A DNA stretch of 64,000 nucleotides, from the NCBI GenBank assembly GCA_934045905.1, contig OW203765.1, positions 18,167,409 through 18,231,408 on the forward strand, written 5' to 3'. The position numbers and the translations under genes are program-made. Source of the stretch: Leuctra nigra (taxonomy: Eukaryota; Arthropoda; Insecta; Plecoptera; Leuctridae). The notes below the pieces were generated by a model, which saw only the letters and a list, made by a program, of their open reading frames with translations, had not been told where the DNA came from and ran no database searches. Every line of letters starts with the position of its first letter. Within the stretch, counting starts at the first letter, position 1. Positions 53,701 to 63,429 of the stretch are shown here, piece after piece.

Positions 53701-56700
53701 TTGCCTTTGTTAAATGTTTATGAAAAGCCCTATCCGTTGGATTTATGTCTAGTTTTTGGGCTACTGTGGCAAAATCTCTATTTAGAATATTTGCTATTTT
53801 GATTGGATCAGTGTAAGTTTGGTTTTCATGTCTTATGACCAAGTTTTGGGTTTTTTGTATTTTTGAATTGTTAGCGTGTTTTTTTACTATCTCCCAAATG
53901 GATTTTGTTCTATCGGTACCCGTTTTCTCCTTTATTTTTTTGTTTATTATCATTCTCTTTGCTGCTTTTATAGTGTTTTTGTAAATTTTTTTGTATATTT
54001 TGTAATTTGTTTTTAAAGTTTCTGTTTTGAAGTGAAGCTGTAGATAATAGAGAGATTTAAGGTTTTTGGCTGAGTTTTTTATACCTGCTGTTATCCACTC
54101 CTGCTTTATAAATTTATGGTTTATTTTTATATTTTTGGGTGGAAAACATTTGTCAAAAGCCTCGCTAAGTATTGTTGAGAAAGTATTATATTTTTCATTG
54201 GAATCATTTAATTTATATATCTCATCCCATGACGTGTCTTCTAATATATCTACAAAAGTTTCTGTGTTTTCCTTACTCAATTTTCTGGTAATAATTGTTT
54301 TGCTTGGCGAATTAAATTTTGATTTGAGTTGAATTGATATTATTTGAGCAGTGTGGTCTGAGAGATTATTTTCAGTTACTTTAGTAGAAAACATATAATT
54401 TGGTAGATTTGTAGCTATATTATCAATTGTTTTGGCTGTATTGAAACGGGGATCAAATCTCGTGGGTTCTCGTATCGTTAATTTTAAATTATATGAAGAT
54501 AATAGGTTGTTAAGAGTATCACTATTCCTTGATTTTGAAGCTGTATTTATATTTATATCGCCTGTAAGGATTATGTTTTTATTTTCTGATGTGAGTTTGT
54601 CTAGAATGTGGTCCAAAGTGTCCATGAAATTGTTTATATCCCCTACTGGCGATCTATAGATGGAGATTACTACTAGGTTCTTTGTGTTGTTTTCATATTT
54701 CAGTTCTACTGCTGATAATTCAATGTCCAATTCCCTACTTAATTCGTTTCTGTCATTTCTAGCTTTAATGTTTTCTTTTAATTTATTATTGACGAATATA
54801 GCTGACCCTCCGTGTTTGTGAACTACTCGACTAAAATTACTTTCAAGATTATACTTACAGATGTTTATTGAATTCAAATTTTCACTACTCAACCAATGTT
54901 CCGTTAGACATATTATATCAATTTGGTTTCCCTTATCATCTTTTGAATCTAAAAACGTCTCTAGTCCTACTTTAGATGTGTTAAGAGCCTGGATATTTTG
55001 ATGCATGATATTTAGGTTACTGTATTTAGATTGTTTTGTTTTGTTTTGTTTTCTATCTAATGCTTTTGTTTTGACTTTATTGGTTGCGTTGTTGTCGGAT
55101 GGTTGTGTAATTGTTTGGTTTTGTCAAAGAGATGCTAATATTTTTGGTTTCAAAATGCGCTGAGGGCGGGTTTGTACATTAATAATTGTTTTTTTTATTG
55201 TTGCCCCCGTCTTCTTTGTCCCTTCCGGTGCCTTCTTTTTCATATCTGCCTCGGGCAGTGGTGATGATGACGTCTTTTGCCCCGCTACGGCCCCGGTCAG
55301 CGGTCTCTTCTTCTCGGACTCAGACCCGAACTTCGGACCCCCCACGGACAGCGTTGTCTTCACGGACGCAGACCCGGACTTCGGACCCCCCACGGACAGC
55401 GGTGCCTTCTCGGACGCAGACCCGGACTTCGGACCCCCCACGGACAGCGGTGTCTTCTCGGATGCAGACCCGGACTTCGGACCCCCCACTGATAGCGGTG
55501 TCTTCTCGGACGCAGACCCGGACTTCGGACCCCCCACGGACAGCGGTGTCTTCACGGACGCAGACCCGGACTTCGGACTCACCAGGGACAGCGGTGTCTT
55601 CTCGGACGCAGACCTGGACTTCGGACCCCCCACGGACAGCGGTGTTTTCTCGGACGCAGACCCGGACGTCGGACTCACCACGGACTTCGGACTCACCACG
55701 GACAGCGGTGTCTTCTCGGACGCAGACCCGGACGTCGGACTCACCACGGACAGCGGTGTCTTCACGGACGTAGACCCGGACGTCGGACTCACCACGGACA
55801 GCGGTGTCTTCTCGGACGCAGACCCGGACGTCGGACTCACCACGGACAGCGGAGTCTTCTCGGACGCAGACCCGGACGTCGGACTCGCCACGGACAGCGG
55901 TGTCTTCACGGACGCAGACCCGGACGTCGGACTCACCACGGACAGCGGTGTCTTCACGGACGCAAACCCGGACGTCGGACTCACCACGGACTGCGGTGTC
56001 TTCTCGGACGCAGACCCGGACGTCGGACTCACCACGGACAGCGGTGTCTTCACGGACGCAGACCCGGACGTCGGACTCACCACGGACAGCGGTGTCTTCA
56101 CGGACGCAGACCCGGACGTCGGACTCACCACGGACAGCGGTGTCTTCTCGGACGCAGACCCGGACGTCGGACTCACCACGGACAGCGGTGTCTTCTCGGA
56201 CGCAGACCCGGACGTCGGACTCACCACGGACAGCGGTGTCTTCTCGGACGCAGACCCGGACGTCGGACTCACCACGGACAGCGGTGTCTTCTCGGACGCA
56301 GACCTGGACGGCATTCCCATCACTGACATGGTTGACCCCACCACGGACTTGGTGGTGCTGTTGCTCACTGGATTTATCACTCTGAGAATTTTGTAGCATA
56401 GTTTTCTCTTTCCTCTTTTGCTTAAGTGTAGTCCATGTCTTGTGAAGTCTTCTCTACCCATGGACCCTGCATTTATTACTATTGCTTCACTCATGCCATT
56501 TTGGATTTTATTATGTTCTGCTATGAGTCTTTCTATTTTGCTGTTTGTTGAGTCTATTTCTCTTTTGAGGTCTTGTCCTTCAGGATCCTGGCGGTTTGGG
56601 ATGTTGACGACTATTACATTAGCTTTTGTTCCACAATCTAAAATTGAGTTAAGTGAAATTCTGATTTTGTCGGGCGTTTTCTTTGGGATATTATTTGTTC

Positions 56701-57964
56701 CCGCCATGATTATTAGAGTGTCCTGTTGCTCCAGGCTGTGATCAATCGACGTCACAACTTCCTCGATTGGCGCGCTGGGTTTGAAATTGCACTCTACTAA
56801 CGTGTTTTGCTTGTTATCATCTAGCAGGTGTTGCAGAATGTTTGCAAGTCCTCGGCCATGGCTGTCCGCTAGAATTTGCACTTTTTTGTGGGAGCGAGAT
56901 CTAGGGGTGGATGATGGCACTATCTTGCGTGTAGATTGATCGTTTCTAGTGCCAGTGGCAGCAGGCGTGGTAGCAGTCGTGGCAGCAGGCTCTTTCCTTC
57001 CTGCGGCAATGTCGCTGTACAGTGGCTCATTCTGGCTGGAGTCTGAAGAATGACTATTGTTCTGCACGTGGCTTCGTATATTTTCACTTGAATTTAAGTT
57101 AACTTGACGATGTCGGTCGTTTAAAAGAGTGTCTAATCTTATCTTTAATAACTTGATTTCATTCATCAGCATCGAGTTTATAGCAGTCTGGTTGTTCGAA
57201 AGATTGTTGTCTCCAAGCATGAACTGCAGGTCCATGTCTCTGTCCTCGTGCGCGCAGCGCTGGCAATATTTTGTATCCATTATACCGGCTACCACAGTTT
57301 TAGGAAAAACTAATTTTATTAACAAACACTAACACTCACGTCACTAGAAACTATTGAACTGTAGAAAAGGTTATTTTAGACGCCACATATGTTTGAAATT
57401 GATGAAAAACTGGTTTCGAAAATCACGGCACTAGTCACACGCGGCCATCTTGATGAAATATCTCAACTCTGAAATATCTCGCCACACAGACAACATGTGG
57501 CAGTCTACCACAGCTCTGTTTGATATAGCCTCAGTGATATATATCCTCAGTGATATATTTTTCTAAACTACTGCATAGATCTAAGAATCTGTTAATTTTG
57601 TTATATAGATTTAGATTATTACGAAGGATATTTTTTTGTGAGAATATTCTTTTCACTACGAGAGAAACGGAAAAGTCTTTATTTCAGGAGATGTTAACGA
57701 ATTTTTTTAAGTTTTGAAGCTTTTATGTTTACCTACCTGCATGTTAAGTGGACATTTGTGACAACTTAAAGGATCACATCGTTTACTCAAACCACGTTCC
57801 TTTTTCTCTTGCAGCTTTCCTTGGCAAGTTGCGCGCTCTGGACATTGCTTACTCGCTAGATGGCATGGACCGACTGGTGCGCTCACACGGGCACACGCTG
57901 CATGACATATACATGTTGCGCAAGGGACAGTTCGGGCGCATCCCCGACATTGTCTGCTGGCCTG
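47496..57964 (+). CDS. AGPS, alkylglycerone-phosphate synthase (exons 1-4, 3' end outside window)
   Basis: Exons 47496-47722, 47899-47991, 48848-48987 and 57815-57964, with matching phases and GT-AG introns. AGPS is a peroxisomal FAD enzyme that replaces the acyl chain of acyl-DHAP with a fatty alcohol, the step that creates the ether bond of plasmalogen precursors. Residues 6-14 (RLKAVSRHI) match the PTS2 import signal R-L-x5-H-[LI], at the position of human RLRVLSGHL. Landmarks [30 protein letters not shown] and RIPDIVCWP match the family. The FAD-binding and catalytic domains are not visible by 64000. Intron 3 (8.8 kb) holds an antisense LINE. Confidence 0.93.
47899..47991 (+). CDS. AGPS exon 2
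   Basis: Acceptor TTTTTTCCAG. Reads [16 protein letters not shown], the most conserved N-terminal AGPS block, and RFTGQR; donor CG|GTATGT, phase 2. Confidence 0.95.
48150..48239. mobile_element. 90-bp hairpin MITE with TA flanks in AGPS intron 2
   Basis: The left arm begins CAGTGAGATTCAGAAGAAAG and the right arm is its perfect reverse complement for 26 bases (through GCGGTCG), with further pairing of GCCCCT/AGGGGC. TA on both sides (48148-48149, 48240-48241) fits a Tc1/mariner-type target duplication. The size and pairing resemble a microRNA-type hairpin. Confidence 0.8.
48848..48987 (+). CDS. AGPS exon 3
   Basis: Acceptor CTTCAACACAG. Reads [21 protein letters not shown], matching the human RYPLSGMGLPTFKEW region; donor TCAA|GTAATT, phase 1. 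Confidence 0.93.
49030..49776. other. gene-free part of AGPS intron 3
   Basis: AT-rich, no repeat boundary or exon seen. Confidence 0.4.
49777..49901. mobile_element. MITE related to 9554-9681
   Basis: Starts GGGGCCGCATTCTAGAAC, with inverted partner GTATTCTAAACATTTTCCCA at the right end. Shares AATTCCCAATTCTGATGAAAT with the 9554 copy. Confidence 0.5.
50555..50815 (+). repeat. diverged copy of the 13.4-kb interspersed repeat (5' part)
   Basis: Shares TATACTCTCTTTATGGCACTTTCTCTGTG, split as GGTATACTCTC and TTTATGGCACTTTCTCTGTG, then TTGCCCAGACTGCCCAG and ATCAAACCGTTCAA. Confidence 0.55.
51499..51727. mobile_element. fold-back element with tRNA-related arms
   Basis: The 64-bp outer arms (51499-51562 and 51664-51727) are inverted copies beginning ATGAAGGGAT and containing the tRNA B-box region. 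Only the right side also carries the A box and anticodon arm. It looks like a tRNA-derived unit turned into an inverted repeat. Confidence 0.65.
51626..51697 (+). tRNA. tRNA-like sequence, probable pseudogene (Ala-GGC-like)
   Basis: 72 nt fold as a cloverleaf: D arm GCTC/GAGC with a perfect A box (TAGCTCAGTTGG), anticodon stem CTCGC/GTGAG with loop CCGGCAA (anticodon GGC), T stem CCGGG/CCTGG. Position 33 is C instead of the invariant U, and the acceptor stem has one mismatch and two wobble pairs. The B box (GGTTCCAGCCC) is degenerate. More likely a SINE-type remnant than a working gene. Confidence 0.45.
52072..53091 (-). pseudogene. LINE ORF2, C-terminal part (reverse transcriptase)
   Basis: Carries [20 protein letters not shown] and the YADD catalytic box, then thumb-region motifs ([23 protein letters not shown]) and a C-terminal region. 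Its apparent start MDENRRE lies mid-domain: it is the continuation of the upstream frame after a 1- or 2-nt shift near 53105-53115. Confidence 0.9.
53092..55006 (-). CDS. LINE ORF2, endonuclease and N-terminal reverse transcriptase
   Basis: Starts MHQNIQAL, the first motif of the apurinic-type endonuclease. Then TEHW (catalytic Glu), SIYRSP, GDININ and LSDH (catalytic His). RT blocks [35 protein letters not shown] and [11 protein letters not shown] follow. The frame runs off after SYMADN, just before the QGSILGP block. Nicks target DNA and primes reverse transcription. Confidence 0.9.
55124..57280 (-). CDS. LINE ORF1: SGNH-hydrolase domain plus 16-residue tandem repeats
   Basis: ATG at 57280 ([13 protein letters not shown]); the codon at 57325 is TTG, so the longer start is not used. 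Then a Ser/Asn/Ala/Thr-rich linker and an SGNH hydrolase-like domain: ILADSHGRG (Ser), MAGTNNIP (Asn) and [14 protein letters not shown] (Asp-His). Such esterase-like ORF1 proteins are known in CR1/L2-group LINEs and are thought to help the RNP handle lipids or membranes. The second half is about 20 copies of [16 protein letters not shown] or [16 protein letters not shown]. The C-terminus is basic. Confidence 0.88.
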   Translation of the reverse strand: MDTKYCQRCAHEDRDMDLQFMLGDNNLSNNQTAINSMLMNEIKLLKIRLDTLLNDRHRQVNLNSSENIRSHVQNNSHSSDSSQNEPLYSDIAAGRKEPAATTATTPAATGTRNDQSTRKIVPSSTPRSRSHKKVQILADSHGRGLANILQHLLDDNKQNTLVECNFKPSAPIEEVVTSIDHSLEQQDTLIIMAGTNNIPKKTPDKIRISLNSILDCGTKANVIVVNIPNRQDPEGQDLKREIDSTNSKIERLIAEHNKIQNGMSEAIVINAGSMGREDFTRHGLHLSKRGKRKLCYKILRVINPVSNSTTKSVVGSTMSVMGMPSRSASEKTPLSVVSPTSGSASEKTPLSVVSPTSGSASEKTPLSVVSPTSGSASEKTPLSVVSPTSGSASVKTPLSVVSPTSGSASVKTPLSVVSPTSGSASEKTPQSVVSPTSGFASVKTPLSVVSPTSGSASVKTPLSVASPTSGSASEKTPLSVVSPTSGSASEKTPLSVVSPTSGSTSVKTPLSVVSPTSGSASEKTPLSVVSPKSVVSPTSGSASEKTPLSVGGPKSRSASEKTPLSLVSPKSGSASVKTPLSVGGPKSGSASEKTPLSVGGPKSGSASEKTPLSVGGPKSGSASEKAPLSVGGPKSGSASVKTTLSVGGPKFGSESEKKRPLTGAVAGQKTSSSPLPEADMKKKAPEGTKKTGATIKKTIINVQTRPQRILKPKILASL
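55275..56310 (-). repeat. 48-bp coding minisatellite in LINE ORF1
   Basis: About 20-21 tandem 48-bp units, each encoding 16 residues. Two blocks: VVSPTS-type units nearest the hydrolase domain and VGGPKS-type units nearest the C-terminus, with a partial unit (KSVVSPTS) at the switch. Since 48 is a multiple of 3, long shadow frames exist on both strands. Confidence 0.92.
57815..57964 (+). CDS. AGPS exon 4
   Basis: Acceptor TTCTCTTGCAG. Reads [31 protein letters not shown] and RIPDIVCWP; donor CCTG|GTGAGT, phase 1. Human AGPS has ISYS, DDR, RAHGHCLHEI and RIPDIVLWP here. Confidence 0.95.
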
Positions 57965-57969
57965 GTGAG

Positions 57970-58523
57970 TGTCTCTTATGCTGATGTTTAATCAAGGTGT
58001 GAACCACTTAGGGACGGTCTTTCAATACTCTGCTAAAGTCTCAATTAGCTGTTAACAGATACCCTGTCTTGCAATTGGTTGTTGCCATGACAATACAGTC
58101 CTAAGCAATTGTTTTTAGCAGAGTATTGAAAAACCGGCCCTTAGTGTACCTACCTACACTTTGAAAAATAAATCAATAGAATAAGTACTTTTTGAAAATA
58201 ATTTAAAGTCATATGAAAAGAGTAAAAAATTGGGTGTATTCCATTCCATGTCCATTCCATGAACATTGCATTGTTCATTATTAGAGACAAGAATTGTATA
58301 CAATTGCATGTTTTAAATATTCCATCAAAAGACTTGCAAAAACAGTAATAAATCCTGTTTAGGTCACCCTGATTCCAAATATATGCATTTTATTGACATG
58401 CATTTTGCATATTTTGGCATTTTTAGGGTGATTCTGCATGTTTTAAGGTTTTTCTGCATATTTTGCATATTTTGGCATTTTTACCACGAAAAACCATAAA
58501 AATCAACTTTTATGAAACACAGT
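57970..58523. other. AGPS intron 4 start
   Basis: Holds TTTTGCATATTTTGGCATTTTT-type low-complexity repeats near 58380-58480, which continue after the MITE at 58800-58860. No exon seen. Confidence 0.45.
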
Positions 58524-58527
58524 TTAA

Positions 58528-58785
58528 GGGCGGCCATACTTTTTTTCCCGCCAACGGTTGGTTTGGAGCGGTTTTAGAGGGAAATACGAAATATAAACTG
58601 CCATATTTGGCAAACGGTTATGAATATCAAAAAATCAAAATGTAGATAAAGGTTCAATACATGTCACCTAAGTCTTGCTTTTTCGATATTCATACCCGTT
58701 TGCCAAATATGGCAATTTATATTTCATATTTCTCTCTAAAACCGCTCCAAACCGACCGTTGCCGGGAAAAAATGTATGACCGCCC
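58528..58785. mobile_element. TTAA-flanked fold-back MITE
   Basis: TTAA at 58524-58527 and 58786-58789. The left arm GGGCGGCCATAC ... CCGCCAACGG and the right arm CCGTTGCCGGG ... GTATGACCGCCC are reverse complements over about 100 bp, including GCCATATTTGGCAAACGG. It splits a TGCATATTTTGGCATTTT-rich repeat. Confidence 0.75.
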
Positions 58786-58869
58786 TTAATTTTATACGTT
58801 TTTGCATATTTGCATGTTTTGGCATTTTATTTTGCATATTCCTGGGTTTTATATTGCATATAATTCTTG

Positions 58870-60604
58870 TCCCTATTCATTATACACTTGAAATAGGCCA
58901 CCAGTGTAGACATATGATTGATCCAAGGTCATCCCATAAGACATAATATAAGTTTAAGAGCTGAAATGCGAGTTCATACGTACGTTGAACAGCCTTAACC
59001 ACAGCTGTCAAGTTGTTATCCCACGTATTTATTAATTTATTGTATTGTTCAGGAAATTTGTAGTTGGAATTTTCTAAGAAATTACTGTTGGTATTGCTTT
59101 ATCTTGAAATTTTGTGTCTCTGTGTAAATATTGTTTGTTTGGTTTATTAACCCGATTTATAAATGACATTCTTAGTAAAATACGTTAATTTTACTGTCAA
59201 AATATGTTCGATCACTTCCCTGCTAACGAGATGACTAGTTGTTTTCGCATTTCTTCTTCTTAAATACTCATGCCAACATCACATCAGAAATGGGATTCAG
59301 GCTGATGTAAAGGCATGATCATTCCTGTCTGCGTCATTAGCATTACGATATCTATTCCTTTTAATCAAGATGTGTGTTGCCATTAGCATTTGTAGCTGGT
59401 AGAAAATGTATTGTACGTGTGTAGGAGAGACCTACCTTTTATTTGGTGAAAAAATTAGCACAAGTTTGCTTTACAGTTAACGACTTATACCTTAGTTAAA
59501 TAGGTGAAAGGTACAGTAATTCTTATCGTCATTTAAATATTATAAAATATACATTTTGTTTATTAGGTATTTAACTCACTACCTACAACAACTACACTAC
59601 ATCATGCTCACAATATTAATTTTAGATTAATATTACTAATACTATGTTATTAAATTAAATGAAATGAAAGCGACCTGAACAAGGACAAACTCACTGCTTG
59701 AGTATGCAATCAGAGATAAAATGTAACAAACAACTATATTCATTCACACAATATTAATTAATTATAGATATACCTGCACTCAGTGGTTGTTTGTAAAATA
59801 ATAAGTGGCAGCAGTGGCGTGCAGAGGGTAAAATAGTGAAGGTGCTGCTGAGCGTTATGAATGACACCCACCCACCCACTTTGCCTTTGTTTTACATTAC
59901 CATTCCACTCTTCTAATCTCTTGAGTCAATTATTTTCTTATTTCATCCACTCACCACTCAATCTCCCGGTCACCCACCCCCCATCACCCCATTTCGGGAC
60001 GGTGCTTGATCCACCAAAGCTAGATGCTCTGCACGCCACTGAGTGGCGGACTCTCGGCGATTATTAAGGGAAACATATTTGTTGACGAAAACAATGGGTG
60101 GTTTTGGTGGAGGGCCCCCCAACTCAATGCAGGTCCGGAGCGCATATCCCCATGAAAATTTAGAATTTTAGTATCACATTTGGTGCCTTTCTATGCGATT
60201 TCTACACCATTTAAGTAAAAATTTTAATTCCATGAAAATTAAGTGGGTTGCAAGCGTCTACTATGAAAAGAGAGCGAGGGAACGCTTCCGCCCCAAATTA
60301 ACCAGGCAACAATTTGCCTCACTCATAATGACTCACTCATTAGTCATTATGTATTCAACCAGAAAATGTAACAACTTATTCTAGATGAAACGATGAATAA
60401 TTCGGAACTTAAGTATATTTAGTTCTGATTCAGATTTCAGCCACTGACATTTTAATATTTTATGAATTAAATTAATTATTGAAGATTTGAAATCCTTAAG
60501 TATCTTTTTTAGTAGAGAAAATCACTTGACGGCTGTCCTTTTTAAAAAAAGTTGACCACTTGGATCCAGCGTAATACTATTAAAATTATTAACTTTATAC
60601 TATT
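58870..60604. other. gene-free stretch
   Basis: AT-rich AGPS intron or flank; no exon encoding the next AGPS block (HDDV, IPIGGGTSVS) is visible. Confidence 0.45.
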
Positions 60605-60608
60605 AAGC

Positions 60609-62080
60609 TGGGTCCACATAGGCCGTTTTTCCGTTCTGCGTTTTCCGTTTTTCTCTCTTGACCAATCACAAGCCCGCCGCACGCAGATTTTCTTCTCGCC
60701 GCGCCGCATAAAGCCTGATGCACAATTGAATTAAGGTTTATGGTTTAGTGTTTAGTGTTAAGTGTTTAAGAGAAATGAAAGGTGCTGTTATAACGTTACC
60801 ATGCACAACTGTCATAAGCGTTATAAGGTTTAGTGTTTAAGGTTTAAGCTGAAATAAGAAATCAACAAAATCCATTTCTTATTGCAAAACACTATTTCAC
60901 CTTATGACGAACCAATCAGAAGAGAGCAGAGTAAATGTCAATGTCAAATTCGTACGGGAAAATGAAAAGTCGTCTGAATTAATGTCATTGGAAGCATTTT
61001 AATTTGATATTTGTGCCTAATCTTGCTCATATATTTGTTTCCATATCATTTTTCGATCAATAAAGCCTGATGCACAATTGAATTAAGGTTTATGGTTTAG
61101 TGTTTAGTGTTTAGTGTTTAGTGTTTAAGAGAAATGAAAGGTGCTGTTATAACGTTACCATGCACAACTGTCATAAGCGTCATAAGGTTTAGTGTTTAAG
61201 GTTTAAGCTGAAATAAGAAATCAACAAAATCCATTTCTTATTGCAAAACACTATTTCACCTTATGACGAACCAATCAGAAGAGAGCAGAGTAAATGTCAA
61301 TGTCAAATTCGTACGGGAAAATGAAAAGTCGTCTGAATTAATGTCATTGGAAGCATTTTAATTTGATATTTGTGCCTAATCTTGCTCATATATTTGTTTC
61401 CATATCATTTTTCGATCAATTATTTAATTTTATCACGTGGTGAAATAACCTCGTGAAATAAGCAATTGTGCACTGGACTCTGTTATAACATCTTAAACAC
61501 TAATCACTAAACATTAAACCATAAACCTTAATTCAATTGTGCATCAGGCTTTATTTAATTTTATCACGTGGTGAAATAACCTCGTGAAATAAGCAATTGT
61601 GCACTGGACTCTGTTATAACATCTTAAACACTAATCACTAAACATTAAACCATAAACCTTAATTCAATTGTGCATCAGCCTTAAACTTCAACGAGGATTT
61701 TAAAAAAGACGCACGGCGGAAGTGACGTAAAACTTTTAATAACCAATCACATACGACTACGTCACATGGTCAAATAACATGGCCGATCTAACACTAAATG
61801 CATTATTTTAAAATTACATACCATGGGAAGAATATTAGCCCATCTAAATACTCACAAACTGTCACTGACAGATATAATAATGTTGAAAGAACATTTTTTT
61901 GTTTTCCACGGCCTCCTGACATCTCAAAAGTAAAGTTTTAACCAGGCGGGGATCAAGGTGCTTAAAAACGTTTTTGCAGAAGACGCAAAACGCTCTATGT
62001 GGACAGTCCTACTAAAAACGGCGATGTTCAATGAGTAAAAACGGAAAACGCAAAACGTAAAAACGGTCTATGTGGACCCA
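60609..62080. mobile_element. outer TTAA-flanked MITE containing nested elements
   Basis: Left end GCTGGGTCCACATAGGCCG, right end CGGTCTATGTGGACCCAGC, extended by TTTTCCG/CGGAAAA-type blocks. TTAA flanks both ends (60605-60608, 62081-62084). About half of its length is a nested insertion (60709-61682). Confidence 0.75.
60709..61682. mobile_element. nested MITE in left-left-right-right arrangement
   Basis: Left units 60709-61060 and 61061-61420 are near-identical and each starts AAAGCCTGATGCACAATTG. Right units 61421-61551 and 61552-61682 are near-identical and each ends CAATTGTGCATCAG. Left and right termini are inverted repeats of about 45 bp, with GGTTTATGGTTTAGTG and CACTAA...CCATAAACC. 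A single left plus a single right would make a normal MITE of about 480 bp. Confidence 0.8.
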
Positions 62081-62089
62081 GCTTAAATA

Positions 62090-63050
62090 ATTACAAATCT
62101 CCAAAAAATGTAATCAATAATTACATACCATTAAATTATATGACTGCTGAAATTAACTATGTTCAATCCATCTTGGTATTCTTCACTCACCCAAACCTAT
62201 AAACATTTCTAACCTCTGATCTCCCATGTTTATTCAGGAGTAAAAAACTACTTCTGCCTCCAAGCTTCTAGATTAATATTTCGTAACTGCTTAATGCAGT
62301 CGTACCCGTGAATATGAGACATTGTTGACACTTGCACTTTGAACTTCATTGATATGCGTAGATAGAATTTCCATCATGTAAATCAGTTTTTTGATTGCTC
62401 AATTGTATGTCAACAACAACTGTGTTTTTAGAACTTCTCTTGCATACCTAAAAAAAACATTGTTTACTTTTATCATGCTTAAAATAAGTTATCTAGTATT
62501 TCTGATTTTTATATTTTGAAAGTCTTGAGACAGAAAATAGGTCTTAGATGAATTTACTATTTGTATTTGTATTTTTTCTTCAAGAAAATATCAAAATAAC
62601 TATTAATTTTGTATATTTTATGTTAAAGAATTTACGGAAATTGCGACTTTTACATAATAATAAATAATCTGAATGTTGTTACAAATTCGGCTCTTTTAAT
62701 TATTAACATTAACAAAGATTCTGCCTTTAAATTTTTTAATTAAATGAATTAATTTTGAATTAATCAATAATTGTTTTTTAAATGCTATGTTTCTTTTATG
62801 AAATTGAGGAAACACGTGCATCTCAATTGTTAATTATTGTCACTTTACCATGAGCTCAATAGGCATATTTCCTGTGCGCTGATGATATCAAGACTAATTA
62901 GCAGTTATACTTGAATTAATTGCAGTTTTCACTGCACATTAGGACGGATGTTTTGCTTATTGACAGCTGTAACTACCTAATTGCTGCTTCTACAAGGCCA
63001 CTAGGTCTTGCATTACATATCTGTTTTTAACAAGAGTTTACATGAATGGA
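62090..63050. other. gene-free stretch
   Basis: AT-rich, no exon or repeat boundary recognised. Confidence 0.4.
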
Positions 63051-63059
63051 ATACTACTT

Positions 63060-63420
63060 TATTTAATTAAGAAGTTTGTGCCGCACCACTGCTACCTTGA
63101 AGCGGTGGTGAGGCTTAAGGAGCCAACTCACATTACAAGTTAGTCCCAACTGAGTGCAGTTCAGGGTCGACCTAGTCCCATACCCTCCCTTGAATTTGCG
63201 GTCCCCTTGGGCCGGCCTCCCCCCTCGAAATGGTGATCCCCCTGAAATCTGGTCCCGCCGGCCTGAACCCTTCCGCAGCCCCATTCGAGACTGGCCTTCC
63301 CACCAGTGCTGGACTCCCCAGGACCGGGCCCCTTTGGTCGACCCCTATGATCACCACATATTATCAACACATATAAAACTTAAAGTGCGCAAAAGGCCTC
63401 GCTGTCGACGCACTTTTAAA
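63060..63420. repeat. GC-rich island of unknown nature
   Basis: An abrupt GC-rich block (CCCC and GGCC runs) in AT-rich DNA, with frames open on both strands (63154-63426 plus, 63063-63370 minus). Pro/Arg/Gly-rich translations without known motifs suggest a repeat fragment, not a conserved exon. Confidence 0.3.
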
Positions 63421-63429
63421 AACTAATAT

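Larger units (their letters stand above)
51769..57530 (-). mobile_element. CR1/L2-type non-LTR retrotransposon, nearly complete, in AGPS intron 3
   Basis: Two ORFs on the minus strand: ORF1 (57280-55124) with an SGNH-hydrolase domain, and ORF2 (55006-52072) with endonuclease and reverse transcriptase. The 3' end has no poly-A but finishes in about four ACTGA pentamers after an AATAAA-like box (51769-51792), as CR1/L2-group elements end in short tandem repeats. The 5' end is not sharp and is placed near 57530. One frameshift interrupts ORF2. Confidence 0.88.

Noticed and set aside
55186..56399. Long frames antisense to, or out of frame with, LINE ORF1 ([15 protein letters not shown] and [16 protein letters not shown] repeats)
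   Set aside because: Shadows of the 48-bp repeat; only the frame continuous with the SGNH domain has non-repeat protein features.
57281..57325. Upstream extension of LINE ORF1 (MLIKLVFPK)
   Set aside because: The initial codon is TTG; the first ATG at 57280 gives the natural start MDTKYCQRC.
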